The notes: a model not told the origin generated them from the sequence alone. A DNA stretch of 53,150 bases from Nitrospirae bacterium MYbinv3 (GCA_002753395.1 PEAB01000016.1:1-53150); one strand, 5' to 3'. Shown: positions 9,209-19,004, counted from the stretch's first letter. Translations and numbers: made by a program.

Positions 9209-9975
9209 TTTCTTTTTTCACCTCGTTGCAGTTGGGCCTCGTACAAACAGATTGACGTGCAAGCTGCCACATTAAGGCTCTCTGCCTTGCCTATCGTTGG
9301 GATTTTTATCAAAAGTGGGGCTGTTTCAATCAACCACTGACAGATCCCTTTTGACTCCTCACCTACTACCAGTGCAAAAGGCTGTGTCAGATCAACCTCG
9401 TTGATAGCCACGCCAGAGTGAGGTAAGGTTACAGCCAGCATTATACCCCTCTGACTCAACCACTTTAATAACTCATCAATAGAGGCATCCACAACCGGTA
9501 CATTAAAAATGCTGCCGGCTGAGGCCCTGACCACCTTTGGGGAAAATGGATTGCACGTCTGAGGCAGCACAACCACAGCGCTTGCTCCAAAGGCATCAGC
9601 CGCCCGTATGATAGAGCCGCAATTACCAGGGTCGCTCACCCTGTCACACACTACAACCAGCGCATCTCCATCTATAACTATGTCGTTTAACGCTTTTACG
9701 TCTCTTTGTACAATTGCTACAATCCCCTGCGGCGTCTTCGTATCGGTCAGCTTATTCATTACAATTGCTGACACCTCAATGACCTCAAATGTGCCGGTCT
9801 TAACTTTTTCTATTACTTCTACGTTCTCGGACGTATAGAAGAGCTGTTTGAGCACAGCTCCAGAGTTCATGGCGTCGAGGACAATCTTTAACCCCTCTAC
9901 AAAAAAGGCATTTCCCTTATCTCTCTTTACTGATATGGCTTCCTTAATCTTTGGATTAGAGACTGATGTTATCAT
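9154..9975 (-). CDS. TrmH/SpoU-family RNA 2'-O-ribose methyltransferase
   Basis: A 273-residue SPOUT methyltransferase using S-adenosylmethionine to methylate a ribose 2'-OH in rRNA or tRNA; the exact site is not predictable. The N-terminal 95 residues are the small RNA-binding domain (SpoU_sub_bind type, ITSVSNPKIKEA). The catalytic domain shows motif 1 DPGNCGSIIRAADAFGA, motif 2 FALVVGEESKGI and motif 3 IPTIGKAESLNVAAC, which build the trefoil knot. The last 17 or so residues (GGSASPQTPPQGDQSP) are encoded by an R1 repeat and are not part of the family; the native protein probably ended near residue 255. The same tail occurs on RecO at 51791. Confidence 0.88.
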   Translation of the reverse strand: MITSVSNPKIKEAISVKRDKGNAFFVEGLKIVLDAMNSGAVLKQLFYTSENVEVIEKVKTGTFEVIEVSAIVMNKLTDTKTPQGIVAIVQRDVKALNDIVIDGDALVVVCDRVSDPGNCGSIIRAADAFGASAVVVLPQTCNPFSPKVVRASAGSIFNVPVVDASIDELLKWLSQRGIMLAVTLPHSGVAINEVDLTQPFALVVGEESKGICQWLIETAPLLIKIPTIGKAESLNVAACTSICLYEAQLQRGEKRKRGGSASPQTPPQGDQSP

Positions 9976-10021
9976 TCTGAACTCTATTGCTAAACATTTA
10001 AGGATAATGATATTGATATCG

Positions 10022-10061
10022 TTGCCACAAAGTCAACTGTTTGTGTTAAAATATGTGGCAA
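10022..10061 (+). promoter_or_regulatory. Putative promoter flanked by inverted repeat, upstream of HD-GYP gene
   Basis: TTGCCA (10022-10027), an 18-base spacer and TTAAAA (10046-10051) form a possible sigma-70 promoter. The 8-base inverted repeat TTGCCACA (10022-10029) and TGTGGCAA (10054-10061) encloses it and could be an operator pair or a 5' hairpin. The gene start follows at 10098 behind AGGAGG. Confidence 0.35.
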
Positions 10062-10097
10062 TTGTAAAAGGCGGGAAAATACTACCAGGAGGTTAAT

Positions 10098-11081
10098 ATG
10101 CTTAAACAAATCAAGTCAATCGATCTAAAGCCCAGTATGTATGTTATATGTACGGCATCGTGGTCTAATCATCCTTTTTTAAAAAACAGATTTTTAATCG
10201 AAAATGAAAATGATATAACTACGATCATTAAATCAGGTATAAGAGAGATTACTATAGACACATCTAAAGGGGTGCCTGTTACAATTGCTGAGAGTGTGAG
10301 CCACGGGGATAAAGAGATTAAACCACCAGCGCGATGGGAGCCTGAACGCCTGGTTACAGACGAATTAAAAGAGGCGGTAAGGGACGATAAACTCCCGCCA
10401 GAGAAAAAGGCCAGGATCGTTTATGACTCTGCAACTGTTATAATGGCTAAACTGTTTGACGATCCAAAGGCTAAGAATATCAGCGCTGCAAAGGAAGGGA
10501 TATATGATATTGTCGACCTTATAATCTCCGACGATAAGACTTCCCTGAATCTGCTTCAGATTACAAGCCATGATTTTTACACATATACACATTCCGTAAA
10601 CGTAGGGCTGTTGTCGATAATGTTATCAAAAGCGCTATTTAAAGGCTCGGACGCCCATGACATGCACGAGCTTGGCGCTGGTTTTTTCCTCCATGACATT
10701 GGAAAGGTAAAGGTACCTCCAGAGATTATAAACAAGCCTGGCCGACTCACAGAAGAAGAAATGATGAAGATGCGGATACATCCTTATCAGGGTTATAAAA
10801 TACTTACCGAGACAAACCAGCTCACACAGGAGTGTAAGTACATCGTCTTACAGCACCACGAAAGGGCAAATGGCACCGGCTATCCTAGTCGTCTCACAGG
10901 CGATGACATCCATGTCTACGGCCGCATAGGCTGTATAGCTGATGTTTATGATGCCCTAACCGCTGAGCGCTCCTATAAACCTTCAATGCCCCCTTTTGAC
11001 GCGCTTAAGCTAATGAAGGAACAGATGATTGACCACTTCCACAAGGAACTGTTTGATAAGTTTGTACTTTTGTTTTCTTAG
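10098..11081 (+). CDS. HD-GYP domain cyclic-di-GMP phosphodiesterase
   Basis: A 327-residue protein. The first 120 residues match the DUF3391-type region often found before HD-GYP domains (IKSIDLKPSMYVICT, DTSKGVPV). The HD-GYP domain shows FLHDIGKVKVPPEIINKPG with the metal-binding His-Asp at 199-200, HPYQGYKIL, QHHERANGTGYP near residue 260 and CIADVYDALTAERSYKP, so all catalytic positions appear intact. Such enzymes hydrolyse cyclic-di-GMP in the cytoplasm and lower its signal. AGGAGG lies 6 bases before the ATG, a strong ribosome site. It stands alone between the methyltransferase and the pyr operon. Confidence 0.92.
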   Translation: MLKQIKSIDLKPSMYVICTASWSNHPFLKNRFLIENENDITTIIKSGIREITIDTSKGVPVTIAESVSHGDKEIKPPARWEPERLVTDELKEAVRDDKLPPEKKARIVYDSATVIMAKLFDDPKAKNISAAKEGIYDIVDLIISDDKTSLNLLQITSHDFYTYTHSVNVGLLSIMLSKALFKGSDAHDMHELGAGFFLHDIGKVKVPPEIINKPGRLTEEEMMKMRIHPYQGYKILTETNQLTQECKYIVLQHHERANGTGYPSRLTGDDIHVYGRIGCIADVYDALTAERSYKPSMPPFDALKLMKEQMIDHFHKELFDKFVLLFS

Positions 11082-11130
11082 AATTATGCGTATGTTTTTT
11101 ATTACCCATGTTTTTATATGCACCCTTATG

Positions 11131-11160
11131 TTGTCAAACAGTTGTGAAACATGCTATGCT
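11131..11160 (+). promoter_or_regulatory. Sigma-70 promoter of the pyr operon
   Basis: TTGTCA (11131-11136), 18 bases, TATGCT (11155-11160). Transcription should start near 11167, only about five bases before the ATG at 11172, so the pyrR message would be almost leaderless and has no room for a PyrR attenuator at its 5' end. A near copy of this promoter lies at 47339-47368. Confidence 0.55.
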
Positions 11161-11171
11161 TTAATGTTGTC

Positions 11172-11705
11172 ATGAAAAAGGAACTCCTTAATGAAAACGA
11201 CATAGGCCGGATTATTTCCAGGATGGCCCACGAGATTGTTGAAAGAAACAGGGGGTGTAAGGGATTGAATGTTGTTGGCATACAGCAGGGTGGTGTAGCC
11301 CTTGCCAGCAGGATTGCTCAGAAAATGAGCGCCATAGAAAACATCGAAGTCCCGTCAGCCTCATTAGACATATCGTTTTACAGAGACGACCTTGATATCA
11401 GAAAGACGCAGCCGGTAGTGAGAAAGACAAACGTACCTTTTGATATCAACGGCAAGACTATCATCCTCGTTGACGACGTAATCTACACAGGCCGCACTGT
11501 AAGAGCGGCGATGGGTGCACTGATGGACTTTGGCAGACCAGCCCAGATCCAACTGGCCGTCCTCATTGACAGAGGACACAGGGAACTGCCTATAAGTGCC
11601 GACTACATAGGAAAAAACATACCAACATCAAAGGCAGAGATCATAAAGGTACTTTTTAAGGAACGCGACCAGGTGGATCAGGTCTACATCCAGCGTGTTG
11701 AGTAG
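11172..11705 (+). CDS. pyrR: Bifunctional PyrR: pyrimidine regulator / uracil phosphoribosyltransferase
   Basis: About 177 residues from the ATG at 11172. The frame is open to an earlier ATG at 11151, but that would place the start inside the -10 box of a good promoter. The type I phosphoribosyltransferase signature IILVDDVIYTGRTVRAAMGA binds PRPP; VGIQQGGVALASRI and DISFYRDDL are typical of PyrR. The family binds pyr mRNA in response to UMP and can make UMP from uracil. Leading position in pyrR-pyrB-pyrC-carA supports the name. Because the leader is so short, regulation by 5' attenuation is not evident here; intergenic sites are possible. Confidence 0.9.
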   Translation: MKKELLNENDIGRIISRMAHEIVERNRGCKGLNVVGIQQGGVALASRIAQKMSAIENIEVPSASLDISFYRDDLDIRKTQPVVRKTNVPFDINGKTIILVDDVIYTGRTVRAAMGALMDFGRPAQIQLAVLIDRGHRELPISADYIGKNIPTSKAEIIKVLFKERDQVDQVYIQRVE

Positions 11706-11710
11706 ACGGC

Positions 11711-12643
11711 ATGTATAAAGACCTGATAAGCATAAAGGATCTCTCCACTCAGGACATCGACCTGATAATAAGCACCGCCATTTCGTTTAAAGAGGTGCTT
11801 CAGCGTGATATAAAAAAGGTTCCTACCCTGAGGGGTAAGACTGCTATAAACCTGTTTTTTGAACCATCCACACGGACAAAAACCTCTTTTGAATTGGCAC
11901 AGAAGAGGCTCAGCACTGATGTAATAAACTTCACAGTTCCTACCAGCAGCGTGGTTAAAGGGGAGAGCCTCTTCGATACAATAAAGACAATAGAGGCCTA
12001 TGGCGTTGATTTTATAATCATCAGGCATCAGTCCAGCGGCGTGCCCTACCTTGTGTCGCGCTTTGCAAATGCCTCCATTATAAACGCTGGCGATGGTATA
12101 AACGAACACCCTACGCAGGCGCTTCTGGACACCTTTACGATTATCGAAAGGAAAGGCGCTGTAGCAGGTCTAAATATTGCTATCGTTGGAGATATATTTC
12201 ACAGCAGGGTTGCAAGATCAAACATATACTGTCTGACTAAACTCGGCGCAAACGTAAGACTAATTGCCCCAAACACGCTGCTGCCTAAAGGGATCGAGAA
12301 CGAAAATGTGCATATATACACCAACCTTGACAAAGGAATAAAGGACGCTGATGTTATAATGACATTGAGGATACAGAAGGAGAGACAGAGCGGTGGGTTT
12401 TTATCAACAACCGAAGAGTATTTCAGGTTCTGGGGGTTGACACGCAAGAAGATGGCCTCTGCAAAACCAGATGTAATAGTGATGCACCCAGGTCCGATGA
12501 ACCGCGGCGTGGAGATCGCCTCAGAGGTTTGTGACAGTCTACATTCCGTAATATATGATCAGGTTGTAAATGGACTTGCCGTAAGAATGGCAGTGCTTTA
12601 TCTATTAAGCAGTGCAAAACTTAATTATACGGGGAGCTTATAA
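11711..12643 (+). CDS. pyrB: Aspartate carbamoyltransferase catalytic subunit
   Basis: A 310-residue enzyme of the usual length, joining carbamoyl phosphate and aspartate to N-carbamoylaspartate, the committed step of pyrimidine synthesis. The carbamoyl-phosphate loop FEPSTRTKTSFELA is intact, as are the HPTQALLD motif and HPGPMNRGVEI. The 80s-type loop VVKGESLFDT carries the Lys that completes the active site of the neighbouring chain in the trimer. It starts 5 bases after pyrR and ends 5 bases before pyrC, so the operon is tight. No pyrI regulatory chain is seen. Confidence 0.95.
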   Translation: MYKDLISIKDLSTQDIDLIISTAISFKEVLQRDIKKVPTLRGKTAINLFFEPSTRTKTSFELAQKRLSTDVINFTVPTSSVVKGESLFDTIKTIEAYGVDFIIIRHQSSGVPYLVSRFANASIINAGDGINEHPTQALLDTFTIIERKGAVAGLNIAIVGDIFHSRVARSNIYCLTKLGANVRLIAPNTLLPKGIENENVHIYTNLDKGIKDADVIMTLRIQKERQSGGFLSTTEEYFRFWGLTRKKMASAKPDVIVMHPGPMNRGVEIASEVCDSLHSVIYDQVVNGLAVRMAVLYLLSSAKLNYTGSL

Positions 12644-12648
12644 TTACA

Positions 12649-13953
12649 ATGGATATAATATTAAAAAACGGACATATTGTTGACCCATCAGCGGGTATCA
12701 ACACTGTAGGCCATATAGTTGTAAAAGATGGCAAGATTAAAAAGATAATCCTTGCATCTGGGATAGCAGAAGAAGAAACAGCTAAAGACATGCAAATAAT
12801 CGATGTAGCAGGCCTTCACGTCTTTCCGGGTCTTGTAGATATACACGTCCACTTAAGGGAGCCAGGCTACGAATACAAGGAGACCATAGAAAGCGGCTGC
12901 AAGGCTGGGCTTAAAGGTGGTTTCACCACACTCTGCTGTATGCCCAATACAAGACCGCCTAATGACAATAAGACAATAACCGAGTATATAGTACAAAAAG
13001 GGCGATCGCTGCGCCTCTGTAACGTCCATCCCATCGGGGCTATAACGAAGAAACAGGATGGGAAGGAGCTGTCAGAGGTGGGAATAATGAAAGACTCTGG
13101 CTGTGTGGCCTTCTCGGATGACGGCAGACCAGTTACCAACTCACTGATTATGAGACGGGCGCTTGAGTATGCAAAGGTCTTTGATGTCCCGATAATCTCC
13201 CACGCCGAGGACGTATATCTATCCGATGACGGGGTGATGAACGAGGGATATGTATCAACACACCTGGGTCTCAAGGGGATACCGGCTGAGGCAGAGGTTA
13301 TAATGATCAAGAGGGACATCGAGCTTGCGGCCTTAACCGGCGGAAGTCTGCACATCGCACACGTCTCCACGGCCGGCGGGGTCTCTGCCATTAGAGAGGC
13401 CAAGTCATTGGGGATCAACGTTACGGCTGAAACGACCCCTCACTATTTTCATATCACAGAGGACTACGTAAACGGATACAATACGTCGGCCAAGGTCAAC
13501 CCCCCTCTACGTACTCAGAAAGACGTTCAGGCTATAAGACAGGGACTCCACGACGGCAGTATAGACTGCATCGCAACAGACCATGCGCCTCATCACAGGG
13601 ATGACAAGGAGTGTGAGTTTGATCGTGCCGCCTTTGGAATATCAGGGCTTGAAACTGCACTTGCCCTCGGCCTGAAACTCGTTGAGGACGGGGTACTGTC
13701 CCTGAGCACCCTAATCGAAAAGATGACGATTGCACCATCCAATATCCTTAAACTCGGTAAGGGGACTCTAAGAGAGGGTGCCGATGCCGACATCGTAGTA
13801 GTGGACTTGAACATGGAATTCACAGTCGATAAAGAAGACCTCGTGTCAAAAGGAAAAAACACACCCTTTCATGGCTGGCGCTTGAAAGGCGTCTCAGTGC
13901 TAACAATTGTAGATGGCGATATAAAATACAACTTAAAACAGGTGAATCAATGA
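12649..13953 (+). CDS. pyrC: Dihydroorotase (type I, amidohydrolase)
   Basis: A 434-residue class I dihydroorotase, cyclising N-carbamoylaspartate to dihydroorotate. Metal ligands are visible: [11 protein letters not shown] near residue 62, the later HAED and HVSTAGG His residues, and ATDHAPH with the catalytic Asp. The aspartate transcarbamoylase upstream and this enzyme often form a complex in bacteria with this type, which is an inference here. Its last codons overlap the carA start by 4 bases (ATGA), a sign of translational coupling. Confidence 0.95.
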   Translation: MDIILKNGHIVDPSAGINTVGHIVVKDGKIKKIILASGIAEEETAKDMQIIDVAGLHVFPGLVDIHVHLREPGYEYKETIESGCKAGLKGGFTTLCCMPNTRPPNDNKTITEYIVQKGRSLRLCNVHPIGAITKKQDGKELSEVGIMKDSGCVAFSDDGRPVTNSLIMRRALEYAKVFDVPIISHAEDVYLSDDGVMNEGYVSTHLGLKGIPAEAEVIMIKRDIELAALTGGSLHIAHVSTAGGVSAIREAKSLGINVTAETTPHYFHITEDYVNGYNTSAKVNPPLRTQKDVQAIRQGLHDGSIDCIATDHAPHHRDDKECEFDRAAFGISGLETALALGLKLVEDGVLSLSTLIEKMTIAPSNILKLGKGTLREGADADIVVVDLNMEFTVDKEDLVSKGKNTPFHGWRLKGVSVLTIVDGDIKYNLKQVNQ

Positions 13954-15089
13954 GCAAGGCGTTTCTTGTACTTTCAGATGGGCTGGTGTTTGAAGGCGAT
14001 GCCTTTGGCGCAGAAGGCGAGGCAATAGGAGAGGTCGTTTTTAATACGTCAATGAGCGGCTATCAGGAGATATTAACTGACCCTTCGTACAAAGGACAGA
14101 TAGTAACTATGACGTACACACAGATAGGCAACTACGGCATCAACCCAGAGGACAACGAGTCTATTGGAGGGTGCAAGGTAGAGGGTTTTGTCGTCAAGGA
14201 GTCCTTTTCTCATTGGAGTAATTGGCGCTGTAATCAATCCATAAACGACTACCTGAGTCAAAATAGCATAGTCGCCATCCAGGGGATTGACACCAGGGCG
14301 CTTACCGCACACCTTAGAACTACCGGCTCGATGATGGGCATAATCTCAACACAGGTTGCAAAGGGCGACAACGTTGCAATCAAGAGGCTTTATCAACGGA
14401 TCAAGGAACATGGCGGGCTTGGCGGCATAGATCTTGTGAGAGGCGTAACAGCAAAAGAATCATATCAATGGAACGAAAGGCTCTGGTCAAGGGGTAACGA
14501 TATCCGACCATCTGAGACACATCCAAGGGTGGTTGTTTACGACTTTGGTGTCAAGCTCAATATCTTGCGCAGCCTCGTAAGCGTTGGTTTTGATGTAACG
14601 GTTGTACCAGCCAAAATGAGTGCCGATGCGGTGTTGGAACTTTCACCTGACGCCATATTGTTAAGCAACGGCCCTGGGGATCCAGAGGCGGTCAGCTATG
14701 CTGTAGAGAACGTCAGAAGGCTCTTAGGTAAAAAGCCTATCTTTGGCATATGTCTGGGACATCAGATATTGGGACTTGCCCTCGGAGGCAGGACATATAA
14801 GCTCAAATTTGGCCATCACGGGGCCAATCATCCGGTAAAAGACCTCCAGACCGGCAGGGTCGAGATAACATCTCAGAATCACAACTACTGCGTAGATATT
14901 GACAGCATCAACAGGCGTAAGAATCAGGTTGAGCAGACACACGTCAACTTGTATGACGGCACCATCGAGGGGATGAGACACGTGGAGTTCCCAGTTTTCT
15001 CAGTGCAGTATCACCCGGAGGCTGGTCCAGGCCCAGAGGACTCAAGATACCTCTTTAAACGATTCAAGGAACTAGTACAGCACGGTTAA
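13950..15089 (+). CDS. carA: Carbamoyl-phosphate synthase small subunit
   Basis: A 379-residue glutamine amidotransferase subunit that supplies ammonia to CarB for carbamoyl phosphate. The N-terminal CPSase small-chain domain ([20 protein letters not shown]) is followed by a class I amidotransferase domain with the nucleophile in [15 protein letters not shown] and the His-Glu pair in [11 protein letters not shown]. The large subunit gene carB is not in the window, so it must be elsewhere. Last gene of the pyr operon; the hairpin-rich repeat downstream may terminate it. Confidence 0.95.
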   Translation: MSKAFLVLSDGLVFEGDAFGAEGEAIGEVVFNTSMSGYQEILTDPSYKGQIVTMTYTQIGNYGINPEDNESIGGCKVEGFVVKESFSHWSNWRCNQSINDYLSQNSIVAIQGIDTRALTAHLRTTGSMMGIISTQVAKGDNVAIKRLYQRIKEHGGLGGIDLVRGVTAKESYQWNERLWSRGNDIRPSETHPRVVVYDFGVKLNILRSLVSVGFDVTVVPAKMSADAVLELSPDAILLSNGPGDPEAVSYAVENVRRLLGKKPIFGICLGHQILGLALGGRTYKLKFGHHGANHPVKDLQTGRVEITSQNHNYCVDIDSINRRKNQVEQTHVNLYDGTIEGMRHVEFPVFSVQYHPEAGPGPEDSRYLFKRFKELVQHG

Positions 15090-15158
15090 GGAGTTCTTAA
15101 GCACTTTCTGCTACTGTGGGGTACATTCTAACAACCCCACTCCATAGTTATTTGGGAT

Positions 15159-15306
15159 CTATACTTTTGCACTTTTCCATCAATAGGCATTTTGTAAGGC
15201 TATGGAAAATAGATTCCCGCTTTCGCGGGAATGACATTAAATAGCGCATTTAGCCCCTCTATGTCATTCCTGCGTAAGCAGGAATCCAGAAAGTGCAAAA
15301 CTATAG
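15159..15306. repeat. R4 mini-element with REP-type hairpins
   Basis: Ends are inverted copies of about 17 bases: CTATACTTTTGCACTTT at 15159 and its near complement ending at 15306. Inside are two hairpins, ATTCCCGCTTTCGCGGGAAT and the arm pair of ATTCCTGCGTAAGCAGGAAT. The 148 bp unit fits a miniature transposable element. It fills the gap between carA and the subtilisin gene. Confidence 0.7.
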
Positions 15307-15352
15307 TGGGATCATTCTTGATATTTTCTCGTTAATAATGTTTTAGTAGATT

Positions 15353-17734
15353 ATGAGATTGATCGTTCTATTGTGTGTTGTGTTCATAGGTTGCTTGTTA
15401 ATTCCACATCTTGCAGTGGGAGTGGACAAAGAGGTTGTTTATTGGTATGAGGGTGATGTTAAGAGACATGCCTGGATGGCAGAGGGACAGTACGCCATTT
15501 TCCTGACATCCGGTGAACAAAGTGTTATCAGGAAAGTAGCTGAAGCGTTTGAACCTTCTGCAAGGGTTATAGACAGGCGTGGAAACACCATCTTTATTGA
15601 GACATCCAAACCGGTTGTGCTAACCTCGCTGCCTGAAGGTGTGAGCTACATCTCACACGTCTATTACACCGGAAAGGGCATGACAAGGAGGATGGCGCTA
15701 ACCGGCGATATCATCGTCAGGTATGCTAAATCCTGCACAGAAGAGCAGGTATCGGCATTAGAGAAGCAATTTGGATTGAGACGAAAAAATTCCCTGGTTG
15801 TTCCTGACAGCATCTCAGGGGCATACGTGTATGAGACAACTAACTGTCCAATCTCTGACCCCATAGGTTTGGCCAACGCAATACGTAAATCTGTTGAGGT
15901 TATATACAGCTATCCCAACTGGCTAAGGCACGTAAAACATCGCGGGCTCTCTTCTGCTACACCTGATGACCCTTTGTTTCCTCAACAGTGGCATCTCAAA
16001 AACACTGGTCAAGGCAATGGACTGTATGGTGCAGATATTAACGTTGCTGACGTCTGGGGCACATACAGGGCTACTACGTCTCAGATAATTGCCGTTGTAG
16101 ATGATGGTCTTGAGATAGGACACGAAGACCTTAAGGCCAACACCATCCCAAACAAGAGCTATAACTACCTAAACACATCCACTGACCCAACGCCTACAAG
16201 TTTACGCGACTCGCATGGGACAAACTGCGCCGGTCTGGCAGCGGCGAGGGGATTTAATACAATAGGCGTAACAGGTGTAGCCCCTGCAGCAGGGCTTGTT
16301 GGATATAACCTGCTTCAGTCCTTTACGGATGCAAATTCATACGACGCAATGACCAGGGGTATGGAGGAAGGCAGGATATACACCAATAGCTGGGGGCCAG
16401 AAGACACCGGTGATATACTTGATGCACCCGCCCCACTCTTTTCTGACGCACTTAATCTTGGCACAAGCAAGGGTAGGGGAGGTCTCGGTAACATCTATAT
16501 CTGGGCCGGCGGTAACGGTAGAACCGACGACGATAACTCTAACAATGATGGATATGCCAACTCACGTTACGTCTTTGCCGTTGGTGCAACGACAAACATG
16601 GGCAAGCAGGCCTACTACTCTGAAGACGGCGCCAACATCCTCGTAAACGCCCCATCTAGTGGGGGTTCGTTAGATATCACCACAACCGACCTAACCATCA
16701 ATGGTATGTACGCATCTGACTTTAGCGGCACGTCGGCAGTTGCCCCTATGGCGGCAGGAGCTGTGGCGCTCATCTTAGAGGCAAATCCTGGGCTTTCATG
16801 GCGGGACGTGCGTTACATACTTGCAAGGTCTGCGCGGAAAAATGACACTACAGACGCCGATTGGATTGTCAACGGCGCTGGTCTGCACGTTAATCTCAAG
16901 TATGGATTTGGAACCATTGATATCGCTGAGGCTATAAACCAAGCAAAGACATGGAACAATCTCCCAAGAGAGACCTCCATCTCAAAGACCTCTAAACCCA
17001 ACAAACCCATACCGGACAACTATAAAGATGGGATCGACGACAAAATAAGTTTATCAGATGATATGCCGCAAGACTTGGTAGTCGAATTTGTTGAGGTCTA
17101 TTTCGATGCCTCCGATCATCTATGTTTTACGGACTTAGACGTGACCCTCACCTCACCGTCTGGTACAAAAAGCGTTCTTGCTCAGGCCCATTCAACAACG
17201 ATGTGTCCCTCAGAGTACTCCTATGATAATTGGCGCTTTGGCTCTGTCCGGCACCTTGGTGAGCCGGCAAAGGGGACCTGGTCGCTCCACGTTGCTGACC
17301 GTTTATTCGGCAATACCGGGACACTCAAATCCTGGGGCATTAAGCTATATGGGCATAGTAAGACTCTGCTCCCACGTATCTTCGCCAACGGAAAAGCCCT
17401 GCAGACAACCGTTAGCTCCAAGGACAACCTCTCGATAACGGTCAGCCTCACATCGAGTCAGTACGCAGGTAAGAGCGCTGACTGGTGGCTTCTTGCTGTT
17501 GGTCCAAACGGCGTTAGGTACTATTTTAATGCCTGGCTGTGGGCATGGGTTAGCGGATCAGGTGCAAGCTATCAAGGACCGCTATTTGACTTGCCAGCAA
17601 GCAGCGTCTTTAACGGCAACGGCCTGCCACCTGGTGTATACACCGTAACGTTTGGCGTCGATCTAACCCCAAATGGGGTGTTCTATACAGACTTCTTTGT
17701 CTACGATAGCGTCGATATCACTGTAACTCCTTAG
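15353..17734 (+). CDS. Secreted subtilisin-like serine protease with P domain
   Basis: A 793-residue exported protein. Residues 1-23 are a signal peptide ending near LAVGVDK. A propeptide-like region reaches about residue 205. The S8 catalytic domain has Asp in IIAVVDDGLEIGHEDL (near 249), His in DSHGTNCAGLAA (near 286) and Ser in GTSAVAPMAAGA (near 459), so the triad is complete. Residues 560-665 form a proprotein-convertase P domain (DLDVTLTSPSGT, GTWSLHVADRLFGNTGTLKSW). The C-terminal 120 residues are a small beta domain of unknown role. Kexin-type proteases cut secreted proteins; the target here is unknown. Confidence 0.9.
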   Translation: MRLIVLLCVVFIGCLLIPHLAVGVDKEVVYWYEGDVKRHAWMAEGQYAIFLTSGEQSVIRKVAEAFEPSARVIDRRGNTIFIETSKPVVLTSLPEGVSYISHVYYTGKGMTRRMALTGDIIVRYAKSCTEEQVSALEKQFGLRRKNSLVVPDSISGAYVYETTNCPISDPIGLANAIRKSVEVIYSYPNWLRHVKHRGLSSATPDDPLFPQQWHLKNTGQGNGLYGADINVADVWGTYRATTSQIIAVVDDGLEIGHEDLKANTIPNKSYNYLNTSTDPTPTSLRDSHGTNCAGLAAARGFNTIGVTGVAPAAGLVGYNLLQSFTDANSYDAMTRGMEEGRIYTNSWGPEDTGDILDAPAPLFSDALNLGTSKGRGGLGNIYIWAGGNGRTDDDNSNNDGYANSRYVFAVGATTNMGKQAYYSEDGANILVNAPSSGGSLDITTTDLTINGMYASDFSGTSAVAPMAAGAVALILEANPGLSWRDVRYILARSARKNDTTDADWIVNGAGLHVNLKYGFGTIDIAEAINQAKTWNNLPRETSISKTSKPNKPIPDNYKDGIDDKISLSDDMPQDLVVEFVEVYFDASDHLCFTDLDVTLTSPSGTKSVLAQAHSTTMCPSEYSYDNWRFGSVRHLGEPAKGTWSLHVADRLFGNTGTLKSWGIKLYGHSKTLLPRIFANGKALQTTVSSKDNLSITVSLTSSQYAGKSADWWLLAVGPNGVRYYFNAWLWAWVSGSGASYQGPLFDLPASSVFNGNGLPPGVYTVTFGVDLTPNGVFYTDFFVYDSVDITVTP

Positions 17735-17988
17735 TTGTTGCAGGAGGTATTACAGGAACGAGACGACCTTTTAAGCCACATGGGTATAGGCAGTCCCCTG
17801 TTTTCCATGCCCTGAATAACCCTGTCCTTGAATGTAGGTTGTGGGCCATGGCAAAACATCCTGTTGTATCCTATACCTAAGTTAATGGCAGATAGCGCAT
17901 ACACCAACACAATTGGTAGGAGTATCGGTAATACCATTATTGCTATCGGCAGCAAAACTAATATAGCTACAATCATTGTCTTTTTCAT
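17731..17988 (-). CDS. Small predicted membrane protein
   Basis: An 85-residue frame that overlaps the protease stop by four bases. Residues 3-40 are strongly hydrophobic (one long or two short helices), followed by a soluble tail with FKDRVIQGMENRGLPIPMW. I do not recognise a family. Composition looks protein-like and not like a shadow of another gene, but no clear ribosome site lies before the ATG at 17988, so it is uncertain. Confidence 0.4.
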   Translation of the reverse strand: MKKTMIVAILVLLPIAIMVLPILLPIVLVYALSAINLGIGYNRMFCHGPQPTFKDRVIQGMENRGLPIPMWLKRSSRSCNTSCNN

Positions 17989-18026
17989 ATGGATATACTA
18001 TAACAGATCGTATAAGAATAATGCTT

Positions 18027-18085
18027 GGGTGTATGGTGCGGGGTTTTTAGTCGAAATCGAAACACCCAATGTTTTTTATGCACCC
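18027..18085. repeat. Stray copy of a segment of the APH-like gene
   Basis: Bases 18027-18071 match 19831-19875 inside the kinase gene at 43 of 45 positions. The segment ends in GGGTGTAT / ATGCACCC arms and could fold as a hairpin. It is non-coding here. Confidence 0.6.
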
Positions 18086-18117
18086 TGTTAAATGTATGCA
18101 GGGGGAAGAAAGAGGCA

Positions 18118-19004
18118 TTATGCAGCAAGCTCAATCAACACATCCTCTCTTGTACTCCAAAGCACTGGCTTTGTATCATATTGTTTGAAAGCATCAATAA
18201 CATTAGATGACACAGATTTTTCTTGATCATTTAGTATGGCGTAAGCTTTTGAATTGGATAGGCGCACACCCTTAGTGTCCTCCCATTTAAAACAGAAATT
18301 CTCAGCCATATTTCTATTGGGTGTGTTTATTGCTTGTAATATTCTTTCTGGAGCCGATCTTGATTTCGGTATTACAAAATCAAAGTGATGATCAAAACCA
18401 CTCTTGCCTGTAAACTTAACCTTTGGTGTGAATCGTATATCTCCAACGTCCAACCATAATACAACATCTTCGTAGAACAGACTGGAAGTGTTAGATCTAG
18501 AGAGAAAGAACATGTCGTTTACAGCCAACATAGCCTGAATGAAATTATGCTTCTTTATTGCAAAGTTGTCACTTGTTGCATATATCTCCAATGCATCGCC
18601 ATTTTGGTGAACTCCAAAACCAGCTATAGTTATTTTAAGTAGTTCTTGGCGCCTATAACTATCAAGTTTACAACCAGAATTAAGAAGATCATTAATTATA
18701 TAGCCGTCATCCGTCATTATATAGCCACCATTTTCTCGTTTTATATATCCCTACAACGTCACTTCCTGTCTAAACGGTTGATTTCTGCGGTAACTTCAAA
18801 TAACACCAAAGCATGTAAACCGTTTATTTTGCCATGTTCTATTTCTAAACTGTCGTTGTAGGGATATATTTGTAGGCAATCATTATGATGATCAAGGTGT
18901 GGTGTGGTTATTTGTACCCAGTTGTTTCCCGCATCTTTGAGGGTTGTATTATCTCTAATCCACTCAAAGTATTGTTCTATACGTTTTTTAATATCATCTA
19001 TCAT
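18118..19004 (-). pseudogene. DUF1828/DUF1829-type protein gene split by a mini-element
   Basis: Two pieces of one gene. The N-terminal piece (from 19004) reads IKKRIEQYFEWIRD and WVQITTPHLDHHNDCLQIY, typical of the DUF1828 start. The remainder (to 18118) continues with a [14 protein letters not shown] motif and the DUF1829 region. A 115 bp element at 18749-18863 separates them. Removing the element with one copy of the 4-base duplication ATAT restores one frame reading LQIYIKREN. As it stands, translation stops inside the insert after DRK. Members of this family occur next to DUF6978-like genes, as here; their function is not established and is sometimes discussed as toxin-antitoxin or defence. 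Confidence 0.8.
18749..18863. mobile_element. 115 bp MITE inserted in the DUF1828-type gene
   Basis: Terminal inverted repeats CCCTACAACG at both ends, extending imperfectly to 14 bases; flanked by ATAT at 18745-18748 and 18864-18867, a probable 4-base target duplication. Excision in silico rejoins the host frame exactly. No transposase with such ends is in the window. Confidence 0.8.

Noticed and set aside
13950-15089. carB expected beside carA
   Set aside because: No large-subunit sequence was found in the window; downstream is repeat and an unrelated protease.
15090-15352. A gene in the carA-protease gap
   Set aside because: Only the R4 mini-element is present; no frame of useful length.
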